Positions 51,865 to 61,004 of a DNA stretch of 64,000 nucleotides are shown in pieces; position 1 is the first letter of the stretch; the number at the start of each line of letters is the position of its first letter. The stretch is from contig WHSQ01000001.1 of the NCBI GenBank assembly GCA_009380005.1, positions 1-64,000 on the forward strand, written 5' to 3'. This stretch comes from Actinomycetota bacterium. Its GTDB lineage: Bacteria > Actinomycetota > CADDZG01 > WHSQ01. The translations under genes were made by a program, and so were the position numbers. The notes beneath the pieces were generated by a model that saw only the letters and a program-made list of their open reading frames with translations, did not search any database and was not told the origin of the DNA.

Positions 51865-53568
51865 GTGAGAGCCCCCAAGGACGCCGACGCTCTGCTGGGT
51901 ACGCTCGCCGAGCTGCACGGTGCACTCGTCGCGACCGGGCTCGGGTTGGAGGTCGCGGGCGTAAACGATGCGCGCGTGGCTCGCAAGGAGCTCGTCGGTC
52001 AGATCGACGACTACCTGATCCCCCGACTGTTGGACCTGGAGGCACCGCTCCTCGCGGTCGTCGGAGGTTCGACGGGGGCCGGCAAGTCGACCTTGGTGAA
52101 CAGCCTGATGGGAGCGCAGGTGTCGGAGGCCGGGGTGCTGCGACCCACCACCCGGGCCCCCGTACTGGTTTGCGGTCCCGAAGACCGCCACTGGTTCGAA
52201 GGGGATCGCATCCTGCCGCGCCTCGCCCGGTCCTCGGGATCCCGCTCCAACCGGAGCGGCGTGCTGGATCTCGTGGTCGATAGCGACGTCCCGGAAGGCG
52301 TCGCCCTCCTCGATGCCCCCGATGTCGATTCCATCGTGCGCGAGAACCGCGAGCTGGCCACTCAGCTCCTGGCGGCAGCGGACCTGTGGATCTTCGTGAC
52401 CAGCGCCGCCCGCTACGCCGACGCGGTGCCGTGGGAGTTCCTGCGCACGGCGGCCTCGCGCAGCACGGCCCTCGCCGTCGTCCTGAACCGCGTGCCGCAG
52501 GAAGCGATGGAAGAGGTGCCGGCACACCTTCGGGCGCTGCTCGAGAAGGAACGCCTCGGTCACGCACCGTTGTTCACGGTGCCCGAATCGGAGCTGGATG
52601 AGGGTCTGCTGCCGAGGGCCGTCATGAACGAGATCCGCCGATGGCTCAACCGTCTGGGAGGGAGCGCCCGTGCGCGGGCCGCCTTGATCCGCCAGACGTT
52701 GGAGGGCGCGCTGGACAGCGTGACGGATCGCGTCGCTCTGATCGCTACGAACGTCGAGGCCCAATTGCACGCCGCTCGGTCGTTGCGGGCCGATGTCGAC
52801 AGGGCTTTCAACGGCGCCGTGAGCGAGATCGACGAGGCCCTGTCGAGCGGGCGGCTGTTGAGGGGCGAGGTCCTGGACCGATGGCACGAGTACGTCGGGA
52901 CGGGGGACGTCATGAAGCGACTCGAGGAGTTCGTCGGACGCATGCGTGACCGAGTGCGCGATGCATTCTCGGGCCGGCCCCCGGCCGAAGAAGAGGTCCG
53001 TACCGCGGTCGGATCCGGCGTGGCAGCCGTGGTGACGGCCGCCGCCGATCGGGCCTGCCTGAGGACGGTCGATTCCTGGCGCTCGTCCGAGGCAGGACGC
53101 AGCGTCTTACGGAGCCACGATGCCGAGCTCGAAAGCGTCTCCGACCGCTTCCGCGAACGCCTCGGGCCCGAGATCCGCGACTGGCAGCGGTCGGTCTTCG
53201 AACTCGTGTCCGCAGAGGGCTCCGAGAAGCGGGCAACCGGCCGTGCGCTGTCGCTGGGCGTCAACGCGACGGGAACCGCGTTGATGGTCGTCTTGTTCGC
53301 ACACACCGGTGGTCTTACCGGCGGTGAGGTCGCCATCGCCGGAGGGACCGCGGCGTTGAGCCAGAAACTCCTGGAGGCTCTGTTCGGCGACCAGGCCGTC
53401 CGTGATCTGACCCGTCGAGCACGAGAGGGCCTTTTGGACCGGGTCGCGAGCGTGCTCGAAACCGAGAGGCAGCGTTTCTCGGACCGGCTGCGGGAACGTT
53501 CCCCGGATCCGGACGAGCCGGCGACGTTGCACGAGCTGGCCCGGCGGTTGCAGGAGGCCCGCAGATGA
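51865..53568 (+). CDS. Dynamin-like/TRAFAC GTPase, first of a pair
   Basis: 567 aa. The P-loop is AVVGGSTGAGKSTLVNSLMG (~66-85), switch Thr in VLRPTTRAPVLV, Walker B LLDAPDVDSI, and an NRVP-type base motif near LAVVLNRVPQEAM. Beyond ~300 it is helical with long charged stretches, and a hydrophobic segment (TALMVVLFAHTGGLTGGEVAIAGG) could touch the membrane. TACGCT ends 6 nt before the GTG, so the start is leaderless. The stop overlaps the next GTPase gene by 4 nt. Paired GTPases of this kind recur in actinobacteria; role unknown, perhaps membrane remodelling. Confidence 0.8.
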   Translation: MRAPKDADALLGTLAELHGALVATGLGLEVAGVNDARVARKELVGQIDDYLIPRLLDLEAPLLAVVGGSTGAGKSTLVNSLMGAQVSEAGVLRPTTRAPVLVCGPEDRHWFEGDRILPRLARSSGSRSNRSGVLDLVVDSDVPEGVALLDAPDVDSIVRENRELATQLLAAADLWIFVTSAARYADAVPWEFLRTAASRSTALAVVLNRVPQEAMEEVPAHLRALLEKERLGHAPLFTVPESELDEGLLPRAVMNEIRRWLNRLGGSARARAALIRQTLEGALDSVTDRVALIATNVEAQLHAARSLRADVDRAFNGAVSEIDEALSSGRLLRGEVLDRWHEYVGTGDVMKRLEEFVGRMRDRVRDAFSGRPPAEEEVRTAVGSGVAAVVTAAADRACLRTVDSWRSSEAGRSVLRSHDAELESVSDRFRERLGPEIRDWQRSVFELVSAEGSEKRATGRALSLGVNATGTALMVVLFAHTGGLTGGEVAIAGGTAALSQKLLEALFGDQAVRDLTRRAREGLLDRVASVLETERQRFSDRLRERSPDPDEPATLHELARRLQEARR

Positions 53569-55172
53569 AGCTGAAGCGGCGACCGCGGCCGGACCTCGGT
53601 TCGCGCCTGAGCGCGCTGGACGATGCCCTGAGGTTCGGGAGTGGTCGACTGGACCCGGACGATCTGGGACTGCTCCAGGCGACCAGCGCGCGGGCGACCG
53701 AGCGCATCGGCTACGGCGCGCAACTGACCGTCGTCGCGCTTGCGGGAGCAACCGGAAGCGGCAAGTCGTCGCTGTTCAACTCTCTGGCGGGCCGTGACCT
53801 GGCGGCGGTCGGGGTGCGCCGTCCCACCACCGGCCGCGCCGAGGCCTGCGTCTGGGGCGATGGGGGAGACGATCTGCTGGCGTGGCTCGAGGTGAAGCGT
53901 CGCCACAGGCAACGCAGATCCGACGATGAGCTCGATGGGTTGGTGCTCCTCGACCTCCCCGACCACGACTCCACGGAGGAAGCCCACCGGCTCGAGGTGG
54001 ACAGGTTGGTCGAGCTCGTCGACGTGTTCGTATGGGTTCTCGACCCTCAGAAGTACGGGGACGCCGCGCTCTACGACCGGTACGTCCGGCCCTTCGCCAC
54101 GCACGCTTCCGTGATGGTGTTCGCCCTCAACCAGGTGGATCGCTTGACCGCCGACGCTCGAGCGGCCTGCCTGGCAGATCTGGGTCGGGTGCTCGACGAG
54201 CAAGGTCTGGGTCCTACTCAGGTCATCGCGACGTCGGCCAGGACGGGCGAAGGGATCGACGCGCTGCGAACGATCATCTCGGAGCGAACGCGGGCCGAGC
54301 GCGCCGCGGTGGAGCGGCTCGAGGCCGACCTCGATCTGGTAGCGAGCATCGTGGGCCACGCCTGTCGTTCCCCCCTGCGGAGCACGACGGTCGAGCGTTC
54401 CGCGAGAGCGGACGTTGCGGAGTACCTGGTGGACGCGATGGGCGTGGGGCATGTCGTCGAGGCAGTTGCGCGTTCGTACCGGCGGAAGGCTCGACTCGCG
54501 ACGGGATGGCCGGTGACGAGATGGCTGGCGCGCCTGCGTCCCGATCCTCTACGCCGGATGCACATCGGCGTCGGCGGGGGAGCCGACGCCTTGACGTTGC
54601 CCGCCCCCGACGCCGCTGCGGCCGCGCGGGCCGATGAGGCACTGCGGCATCTGGCCGACGAGTCGACCCGGGGACTGCCGGATCCGTGGCCATCGCATGC
54701 TCGCGGAGCTACCGTCGACCGAAAGAGCGAGATCATGGATGGTCTCGAGCGCTCCATCGCCGGAGCCGACCTGAGCGATGACGGCGAACCCCTGTGGTGG
54801 GGGTTCGGCCGGTTCCTGCAGAACCTGGTCGCGCTGGGCGCGATCGCCGGTCTGTTGTGGTTGGCGGTGCTGTTCGTGTTCGCCTACCTCCGACTGCCGG
54901 AACCTCCGACGTACGGGTACCGCGACATCCCTCTCCCCACTCTCTTGCTGATCGGAGGGTTGCTCGCCGGCTTCGTGCTGGGCGTGATCTTCGGGCAGGT
55001 GGGCCGGGTCGGGGCGGCCCGGCGGGCAGCGAGCGCGCGCCGCCAACTGAGAGCGGCGGTCGCCGGAACGGTGGATCGCGAGGTGATCGAACCGTTGGAG
55101 CGCGAGCTCGAAGCCTACGCAGGACTCTGTGACGCTCTCGACCGGATGGGTTCGGGCGCCGCCGTTCGTTGA
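53565..55172 (+). CDS. Membrane-associated GTPase, second of a pair (YfjP-like)
   Basis: 535 aa. The P-loop is VALAGATGSGKSSLFNSLAG (~58-78), then GVRRPTTGRAEACV, the G3 motif VLLDLPDHDST and the base motif ALNQVDRL. Two membrane helices (LVALGAIAGLLWLAVLFVFAYL; LPTLLLIGGLLAGFVLGVIFG) lie near 420-480, followed by a charged tail. The ATG overlaps the first GTPase stop, so the two are translationally coupled and probably form a complex. Function not known. Confidence 0.8.
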   Translation: MKLKRRPRPDLGSRLSALDDALRFGSGRLDPDDLGLLQATSARATERIGYGAQLTVVALAGATGSGKSSLFNSLAGRDLAAVGVRRPTTGRAEACVWGDGGDDLLAWLEVKRRHRQRRSDDELDGLVLLDLPDHDSTEEAHRLEVDRLVELVDVFVWVLDPQKYGDAALYDRYVRPFATHASVMVFALNQVDRLTADARAACLADLGRVLDEQGLGPTQVIATSARTGEGIDALRTIISERTRAERAAVERLEADLDLVASIVGHACRSPLRSTTVERSARADVAEYLVDAMGVGHVVEAVARSYRRKARLATGWPVTRWLARLRPDPLRRMHIGVGGGADALTLPAPDAAAAARADEALRHLADESTRGLPDPWPSHARGATVDRKSEIMDGLERSIAGADLSDDGEPLWWGFGRFLQNLVALGAIAGLLWLAVLFVFAYLRLPEPPTYGYRDIPLPTLLLIGGLLAGFVLGVIFGQVGRVGAARRAASARRQLRAAVAGTVDREVIEPLERELEAYAGLCDALDRMGSGAAVR

Positions 55173-55191
55173 AAGCGGATCCGTTACAACG

Positions 55192-55962
55192 TCAGGCTCG
55201 GGTCCAGACTGCTCCCGAGGCGTAACGGCGCATGCCCAGGCGGAAGAGAGCGATGCCCAACAGCGAGAAGAACGCCGCCGAGCCCAGTAGCGTAGCCGTC
55301 GTCTGGAACGTGAAACTATCCACCAGCTCGGCGGGCAGACTGGAGATGAACGCGGCAGGAACTGCCGTGAAGAGCAGGATCTTCGTTACGCCGCCGAAGA
55401 AATCGATCGGGTAGGAGGCAAGGATCAGCGCCGCCTGGAACGCCAGGTCCGCCTGCTCCCCCCGGCCCCCGACGAACAGGGTCAGCGACCCTGCTGCTAT
55501 CAGGAATCCGGTCAAGACGATGGCGCCGCACAACGAACCGACGATGAAGAGCGCTATGCGCTCCGGCGTCGGCCCGCCGGCCAGCGCGAAGAGGATCGGT
55601 CCGAAGGCGAGGTCCCCGATGAGGCTGGGATCGATGCGGCGGGCGAGCAGGTGCGCCAGCGGATCAACCGGAAGAGTGAGGGTGGCGTCCAGCTCCCCGT
55701 CGCCCGCGAGCTGGCCGACCTTCCGTGCGTTGGCGAATACGCCCAAGGCTATGCCGGCTGCCGTCGTGAGGATCGCGAAGAGCAGAAGCATCTTCTCGGT
55801 ATCCCACCCCCTGACCTCTCCTATGCGGTGGAAGAAGAGGATCCAGAACAGGACCCACACGCTGTCGTTGATCGTCATGACGACCAGCTGGGTCCAGAAC
55901 GAGCGGCGGTTGGCCCACGCGTCGAGCCACGCGGAGCACCATGTCGCAGCTAGGGCTCTCAT
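55192..55962 (-). CDS. ABC-2 type transporter permease (second)
   Basis: 256 aa with six hydrophobic segments. SAWLDAWANRRSFWTQLVVMTINDSVWVLFWILFFHRIGEVRGW is the usual start of this ABC-2 permease family (the DUF990-like pairs that go with a NatA-type ATPase). Last gene of a three-gene exporter operon. The start overlaps the preceding permease stop by 4 nt. The substrate is unknown. Confidence 0.85.
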   Translation of the reverse strand: MRALAATWCSAWLDAWANRRSFWTQLVVMTINDSVWVLFWILFFHRIGEVRGWDTEKMLLLFAILTTAAGIALGVFANARKVGQLAGDGELDATLTLPVDPLAHLLARRIDPSLIGDLAFGPILFALAGGPTPERIALFIVGSLCGAIVLTGFLIAAGSLTLFVGGRGEQADLAFQAALILASYPIDFFGGVTKILLFTAVPAAFISSLPAELVDSFTFQTTATLLGSAAFFSLLGIALFRLGMRRYASGAVWTRA

Positions 55963-56732
55963 CCGCCCACCGCCTGCAGGCGGCGTTCACCGGAGGAGAA
56001 GACGGCGACGGCCGCGCCCACCATGGCTACGAGCCAGCCCACCTGGAGCAACAGCAACCAGGGTTCCACGTAGCCGGCCATCAGGCGGCCGGGCGCGTAC
56101 GACATGGCCCAGAACGGGAGGAGCCGGGCCGCACCGGACATCGCGTCCGGCAGCAGCTCCAGCGGAAGGAGCATCCCGCCCAGGAGGAAGATCAGCTTCT
56201 GATAGAGGAACCACGCGGACTTGGCATCCTCGAGCCAGAAAGCGATGCCGGCGAAGGCGTGCTGTGCGGCCAGGTTGCAGCACACCGCCAGAACGAGCGA
56301 GGGGATGGCCAGGCCCACCCCGTTCCACGAGGGCGGAGGCCCGGCCGCCAGCGGAACGAAGAGCGCCGCGAGAGCACACGTGCCGGCCAAACGGACCACG
56401 GCGCCTCCGACCTCTGATGCGAGTCGGAGACCGACAACCGAAACCGGCCTGAGGAGCTCGATCGCGACGGTCCCATTCCCGATGTCGTTCCCGATGTCTT
56501 CGATCATGCGGGCGTTGGTCGCGACCTGCGCGGCTTCCGCCGCTGCGATGTACCAGAGGATGCCGGCGAAGCCGTACCCGGCGACCTCGCCGCCGTTGGC
56601 CGCCATCGCCGCGTTCCAGACCGCCGCGAACACGACCAGGATCACGGCGTAGAAGCCCACCCGCACGATGAGCTCGCCGGGCGCGACGGTGCGTCGCATC
56701 CCGCTGACGAACGCAGCCAGGTACGGGTTCAC
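55959..56732 (-). CDS. ABC-2 type transporter permease (first)
   Basis: 257 aa with six hydrophobic segments (VGFYAVILVVFAAVWNAAMA, GYGFAGILWYIAAAEAAQVA, GGAVVRLAGTCALAALFVPLA and so on). It is paired with the second permease, forming the membrane half of the exporter. Overlaps its neighbours on both sides by 4 nt. Confidence 0.85.
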   Translation of the reverse strand: MNPYLAAFVSGMRRTVAPGELIVRVGFYAVILVVFAAVWNAAMAANGGEVAGYGFAGILWYIAAAEAAQVATNARMIEDIGNDIGNGTVAIELLRPVSVVGLRLASEVGGAVVRLAGTCALAALFVPLAAGPPPSWNGVGLAIPSLVLAVCCNLAAQHAFAGIAFWLEDAKSAWFLYQKLIFLLGGMLLPLELLPDAMSGAARLLPFWAMSYAPGRLMAGYVEPWLLLLQVGWLVAMVGAAVAVFSSGERRLQAVGG

Positions 56733-57664
56733 CTGCGTGGGGTCTCGTAGATCTTCGAGATGACCTCCTCGAGCGGCGGGTCTAGTACAGAGATGTCACC
56801 GACGCTGTAGCGGTCGAGTAATTCGTCCAGCACGTGCTTGATCGACCGCGCTTCGGTGTCGACCGAGAGCTTGAAGCCCATGTCGGTGCTCTTGAGCACC
56901 TGGACCCCGTCGATGTCGATGGCGCCAGGGGGTTCGTCGAACCGGACCTCCATCAGCTTCGTCCTCAGCAGCGACCGCTTCATCACGGAGACCTTGTCGT
57001 CGTAGATGATCTGACCGTGGTTGATCACGATCACACGTTTCGCGACTTGCTCGATGTCGCTCACGTCATGTGACGTAAGGAACACGGTCGTGCCCTTGTG
57101 CTCGTTGAGTCGAACGATGAGTTCCCGGAAGCGTTGTTTCGCGACGAGGTCGAGGCCGATCGTCGGTTCGTCCAGGAACAGGACCCGGGGGGAGTGCAGG
57201 AGCGAAGCGGTCAGCTCGCACCTCATGCGCTGACCCAGAGATAAGTTGCGGACGGGGATGTCGAACAGTGCCGCTGCTTCCAGGAGCGAGCCGTATTCGT
57301 CGATGCGTCGCTCCAGCTCCTCGCGGCTCAGGCCATAGATCGCACCCAGAAGCTTGTAGCTCTGCATCGGCGTCAGCTGGAACCAGAGCTGCGACCGCTG
57401 CCCGAAGAGCACGCCGATGTTGCGCGCCAATTCCTTGCGCTGTCTCCAGGGTACGAACCCCAGAACCTGAGCGTCACCCGTCGTGGGATGAAGGATGCCC
57501 GTCAGGATCTTGATCGACGTCGATTTCCCGGCCCCGTTAGGCCCGATGTATGCGAGTCGTTCGCCCTGTTCCACCGAAAGCGTGATGGCGCGGACGGCTT
57601 CGACGATGCGCTTGGAGGGAAGCACGAAGGATTTCGTAAGACGGTCGACCTCTATGGCGAGCAT
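56729..57664 (-). CDS. ABC transporter ATP-binding protein
   Basis: 311 aa. Walker A IGPNGAGKSTSIKIL, signature NLSLGQRMRCELTASLL, Walker B VLFLDEPTIGLD and the His switch FLTSHDVSD are intact. The C-terminal ~80 residues form the extra domain of ABC-2 exporters. The ATG at 57664 follows a TAGGGT box by 5 nt (minus strand), so the message is leaderless; the longer frame is rejected. Powers the two permeases downstream. Confidence 0.93.
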   Translation of the reverse strand: MLAIEVDRLTKSFVLPSKRIVEAVRAITLSVEQGERLAYIGPNGAGKSTSIKILTGILHPTTGDAQVLGFVPWRQRKELARNIGVLFGQRSQLWFQLTPMQSYKLLGAIYGLSREELERRIDEYGSLLEAAALFDIPVRNLSLGQRMRCELTASLLHSPRVLFLDEPTIGLDLVAKQRFRELIVRLNEHKGTTVFLTSHDVSDIEQVAKRVIVINHGQIIYDDKVSVMKRSLLRTKLMEVRFDEPPGAIDIDGVQVLKSTDMGFKLSVDTEARSIKHVLDELLDRYSVGDISVLDPPLEEVISKIYETPRR

Positions 57665-57739
57665 CCCCCACCCTAGCAAGGGCAGGCTCGGCGGATCGCT
57701 CGCGGTTCGGAGGCTTGACTGGCGGGTAGACCCCATGCC

Positions 57740-58816
57740 ATGCGCGTGCTTGCGCGCCTGGCGGCGCTCTTTCTGGCTTTCAAGTCTTACAAGGCGTCCC
57801 GTGACGAGGATCCGGCCCAGCGAGCGCATCGCCGCGTGACGGAGTCTCGTGGCCGCTCCCGCCCGCCGCGTACGCGGAGCAGGGTCGGTAGCGCGTCACT
57901 CTCCCGCTCGTCGGATCGAAGCAGCGTCACGGGGCCGGGCGAACCCGTCCCGCCACAGCGCGCCGGCGAGCCCGGGCCCGACACACCGCTGGAGCTCGAG
58001 CCCGAGGACTGGAAGGCGACGGTCAAGCGGAGCATCCGGGAGATCAAGGAGGATCGAGTCACGCTCGTGGCCGCCGGGATGGCTTATTATTTCTTCCTCG
58101 CCATCTTCCCGGCGGTGATCGCGCTTGTCGGTGTCTTGGGCCTCGTCAACGCATCCGACGCGACCATCGGCGACATCAAGTCCTCGATCGGTTCGATCAT
58201 GCCCGGCGAGGCCGGGAACGTCTTGACGGAGGCGATCGATAACGCGAATGGCTCGTCCCAGCAAGCGTCCCTCGTCGCGACGATCGTCGGTATCGCGCTT
58301 GCGTTGTGGTCGGCCTCGGCGGGGTTCGTGCATCTCCAGTCCGGTTTGAACATCGCTTACGACGTGCCCGAGGACCGGAAGTTCGTAGGCAAGCGGCTCG
58401 TCGCCTTCGCGCTCTTGGTAGTGACGGGCCTGCTTGGGGGCGTACCGTCCCCGTTCTTCACCTTCGGCGAGTCGGCGATATTCGTAGCGGTGGGCTGGGT
58501 GCTGACGGTCGGGGCGGTCGTGGTTCTGTTCTCGATCTACTACTTCGTCGCTCCGAGCCGCGCCAACCCGACCTGGCATTGGGTCAGCCCGGGCGGGCTG
58601 CTGGGGGCCCTGCTCTGGATCGTCGCGTCGCTCGGCTTCAAGCTGTACGCCGGCAACTCGGAGTCCTACAGCGAGACCTACGGATCCATCGCCGGCGTCG
58701 TGGTCCTTATCCTGTGGCTGTACATCACGTCGCTCTCGATCCTCATCGGCGGCGAGCTGAATGCGGAGCTGGAACATCAGGCGTCTCGACGACCGATGCG
58801 GCCCAGGCCCGCCTGA
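57740..58816 (+). CDS. YihY/BrkB-family inner membrane protein
   Basis: 358 aa. Residues ~25-95 are a disordered Arg/Ser/Pro-rich cytoplasmic stretch. The YihY core (~100-350) has six helices, with LVAAGMAYYFFLAIFPAVIALVGVLGLV, ALWSASAGFVHLQSGLNIAYDVPEDRKFV and YGSIAGVVVLILWLYITSLSILIGGELNAELEH, all standard blocks. Once called RNase BN, the family has no proven nuclease role. Divergent from the ABC operon. Confidence 0.9.
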   Translation: MRVLARLAALFLAFKSYKASRDEDPAQRAHRRVTESRGRSRPPRTRSRVGSASLSRSSDRSSVTGPGEPVPPQRAGEPGPDTPLELEPEDWKATVKRSIREIKEDRVTLVAAGMAYYFFLAIFPAVIALVGVLGLVNASDATIGDIKSSIGSIMPGEAGNVLTEAIDNANGSSQQASLVATIVGIALALWSASAGFVHLQSGLNIAYDVPEDRKFVGKRLVAFALLVVTGLLGGVPSPFFTFGESAIFVAVGWVLTVGAVVVLFSIYYFVAPSRANPTWHWVSPGGLLGALLWIVASLGFKLYAGNSESYSETYGSIAGVVVLILWLYITSLSILIGGELNAELEHQASRRPMRPRPA

Positions 58817-58878
58817 GCCCCTCGTGCCCCGGCGACGTCATCCTGCCTGCCAGTGGGGCGCGGGATCGTTCCCGGTGC

Positions 58879-59340
58879 TCAGAGGCGGATCTCGTCGCCG
58901 GCGCGGATCATGCCGTCGCTGAGGATCTCGGCGCGCAGACCGCCGCGATGGATCAACGAGTCCTTCACGCCCCTGCGAGTGAGGCCCTCGAGGTGGCCGC
59001 AGGGCTCACACAGCTTGATCCCTCGCAACCGCACCTCGCCGACCGTGAACTCCTTCTCGACCAGGTGGTTCAAGGGCACGCCTCGGGTGACCACGTTGCG
59101 GCGCGGTTCGCCGTAGTCGAGTTCAACACCGTCCTCCGCGTTGGCGGCCTCGACCGCTTCGGCTTCGATGAGAGTGATGTTGCGATCCGGATACGACTTC
59201 TTCGAGAACGTCCCGGTCGACGTGAAGTAGCGGTCGCCCTCCAGGCCCCGGTCGGTGAGGGCTTTGACCTCGGCGACGCTCTCCATCCTGCCCTCGGGTT
59301 CGGGGCAGATGTGGATGCTTTCGACCTTTCCTTCGAACAT
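58879..59340 (-). CDS. MOSC-domain protein
   Basis: 153 aa, a single MOSC domain as in MosC/YiiM-like proteins. ALTDRGLEGDRYFTSTGTFS, RRNVVTRGVPLNHLVEKEFTVGEVRLRG and the conserved Cys in IKLCEPCGHLEGLTRRG mark a molybdenum-cofactor sulfurase C-terminal domain. Predicted to handle sulfur or amidoxime reduction with Mo cofactor; the partner is unknown. It is convergent with the YihY gene across a 62-bp gap. Confidence 0.88.
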   Translation of the reverse strand: MFEGKVESIHICPEPEGRMESVAEVKALTDRGLEGDRYFTSTGTFSKKSYPDRNITLIEAEAVEAANAEDGVELDYGEPRRNVVTRGVPLNHLVEKEFTVGEVRLRGIKLCEPCGHLEGLTRRGVKDSLIHRGGLRAEILSDGMIRAGDEIRL

Positions 59341-59349
59341 GAGAGCAGC

Positions 59350-59526
59350 CTAAAGCCCCCGGCCCCCGCGGATGATGCGATATCCGATAACGGCCGCCGC
59401 CACGGCGAGGGCGATGGAGACGATCGCGACGATCTGGCCGATGGGATCGGAAGACGGGTCGACGATCGGCTCCAGAGGGCTCGGCGAGGGCGATGGGCTC
59501 TGAGCCAGGAACAGGTAGGTGAGCAT
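59350..59526 (-). CDS. Small membrane protein coupled to the Nudix gene (58 aa)
   Basis: Starts MLTYLFLAQSPSPSPSPLEP, a short hydrophobic start and Ser-Pro run, then one membrane helix (GQIVAIVSIALAVAAAVIGY) and a basic end. The ATG overlaps the Nudix stop (TGATG). Translational coupling and a clean helix support a real gene. No family recognised. The longer frame through the Nudix gene is rejected. Confidence 0.6.
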   Translation of the reverse strand: MLTYLFLAQSPSPSPSPLEPIVDPSSDPIGQIVAIVSIALAVAAAVIGYRIIRGGRGL

Positions 59527-60155
59527 CAGCCGTCGAACGCCGGAAGGTTCCACGCCGTCCACGACCCGGTGTCCCCGGGCGGCTCGGTCAGTCCGGCTTC
59601 GGCGAGATGGTTCAGGAAGTTCCGCAGGATCCTCGCCGTGGCTCCCCAGATCACGTGGTGCTCCCACAGCCATGCTTCGGTGGGCAGCTCGAGCCCCTGG
59701 TGGTCGTAGCCGGGTTCGACCCGGTTCGCGTCGACGAGGTGCGGGATCGGGACCTCGAGTATCTCCGCCACCTCGCGGGGGTTCGGCACCAGCGCGGGCA
59801 GATGGTCGAGCCACCCGACGACGGGGGCCACCACGTACCCGGTGACGAAGGTGGGGACCGAGTCGAGCTCGCCGATGATCCTGACCTCGTCTCGGCCCAG
59901 TCCGATCTCCTCCTCCGCCTCCCGGAGGGCGGCCTCGATCGACGAGCCGTCCTCATCGTCGATGGCCCCGCCGGGGAACGAGATCTGACCCTTGTGGCTG
60001 GGAAGGAGTTCGGTCCGGACCGTGAAGAGGAGCGTGGGCTCCGGTCCGGAGACGATCGGGATGAGAACGGCCGCGTCGCGAGTGCCCTCGATCGCGTATC
60101 GCGTGGGCTCCAAGGGTTCGAGGACGGCGCGCAGGCGGCGCTCGAAGTCCGTCAT
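59526..60155 (-). CDS. Nudix hydrolase, CoA pyrophosphatase type
   Basis: 209 aa from the ATG at 60155, 8 nt after a TACGAT box. LLPSHKGQISFPGGAIDDEDG is the NuCoA signature. The Nudix box GGAIDDEDGSSIEAALREAEEEIGL (G-x5-E-x7-REUxEExGU) is nearly canonical. Such enzymes split coenzyme A or acyl-CoA to 3',5'-ADP and phosphopantetheine. The neighbouring acyl-CoA genes fit. Confidence 0.9.
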   Translation of the reverse strand: MTDFERRLRAVLEPLEPTRYAIEGTRDAAVLIPIVSGPEPTLLFTVRTELLPSHKGQISFPGGAIDDEDGSSIEAALREAEEEIGLGRDEVRIIGELDSVPTFVTGYVVAPVVGWLDHLPALVPNPREVAEILEVPIPHLVDANRVEPGYDHQGLELPTEAWLWEHHVIWGATARILRNFLNHLAEAGLTEPPGDTGSWTAWNLPAFDG

Positions 60156-60221
60156 GTCGAGCCATCGTAGCCTTGGCCGGGACCAACGATCCCAGGGCGG
60201 GAACCAACCAGGAGGCATCCA

Positions 60222-61004
60222 GTGGGCGAATTCGTGAACCTCGAGGTCGGCGAGAAGGGCGTCGGTACCATCCACCTCGACCGGCCGAAGATGAACGCGC
60301 TGAACCGGCAGGTGTCGTCCGAGATAGATGAAGCGGTCGCTGCAGCCAAGGAGAACGACGACGTGCGAGCGGTCGTCATCTGGGGCGGCGAGCGGATCTT
60401 CGCGGCCGGCGCCGACATCAAGGAGATGTCGGATCTGGATCCCGTGTCGATGTTCGGCTGGATCGGCGAGTTCCAGGACGTGTTCACCCGGCTCGAACGA
60501 CTACCCAAGGTCACCGTGGCGGCGATCAACGGTTACGCCCTCGGCGGAGGCTGCGAGCTGTCGCTGTCATGCGACTTCCGCATCGCGGCCGAGGATGCCA
60601 GGCTCGGTCAACCCGAGATCCTGCTGGGCGTGATCCCGGGGGCCGGTGGCACGCAGCGGCTGCCTCGGCTCATCGGCATGGGGCGGGCCAAGGACCTCAT
60701 CTATTCCGGCCGGATGGTGGATGCGCAGGAGGCACTGGCCATCGGTCTAGTCAACCAGGTGGTGCCTGCGGCCGAGGTCTACGACCGGGCGATCGCGCTC
60801 GCCGAGAGCTACGCGAAGGGACCCAGCGTGGCCCTGCAGGCGGCAAAGCAGGTGATCCAGAACGGGATCGATGCGGAGATGACGACCGGACTGATGCTGG
60901 AACGTCAGGCCTTCGCTGCGCTGTTCGCCAGCGAGGACCAGAAGATCGGGATGCAGAGCTTCGTCGAACGGGGGCCCGGCAAGGCGGAGTTCAGGGGCCG
61001 ATGA
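60222..61004 (+). CDS. Enoyl-CoA hydratase/isomerase
   Basis: 260 aa, crotonase fold. The GTG at 60222 follows AGGAGG by 6 nt. The oxyanion-hole block GGERIFAAGADIKEMSDL, the catalytic Glu pair in YALGGGCELSLSCDFRIAAEDARLGQPEILLGVIPGAGGTQRLPRLIG, and the usual C-terminus RQAFAALFASEDQKIGMQSFVERGPGKAEFRGR all fit the short-chain (fadB-like/PaaF-like) enzymes. It overlaps the DinB gene by 4 nt. Confidence 0.93.
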   Translation: MGEFVNLEVGEKGVGTIHLDRPKMNALNRQVSSEIDEAVAAAKENDDVRAVVIWGGERIFAAGADIKEMSDLDPVSMFGWIGEFQDVFTRLERLPKVTVAAINGYALGGGCELSLSCDFRIAAEDARLGQPEILLGVIPGAGGTQRLPRLIGMGRAKDLIYSGRMVDAQEALAIGLVNQVVPAAEVYDRAIALAESYAKGPSVALQAAKQVIQNGIDAEMTTGLMLERQAFAALFASEDQKIGMQSFVERGPGKAEFRGR

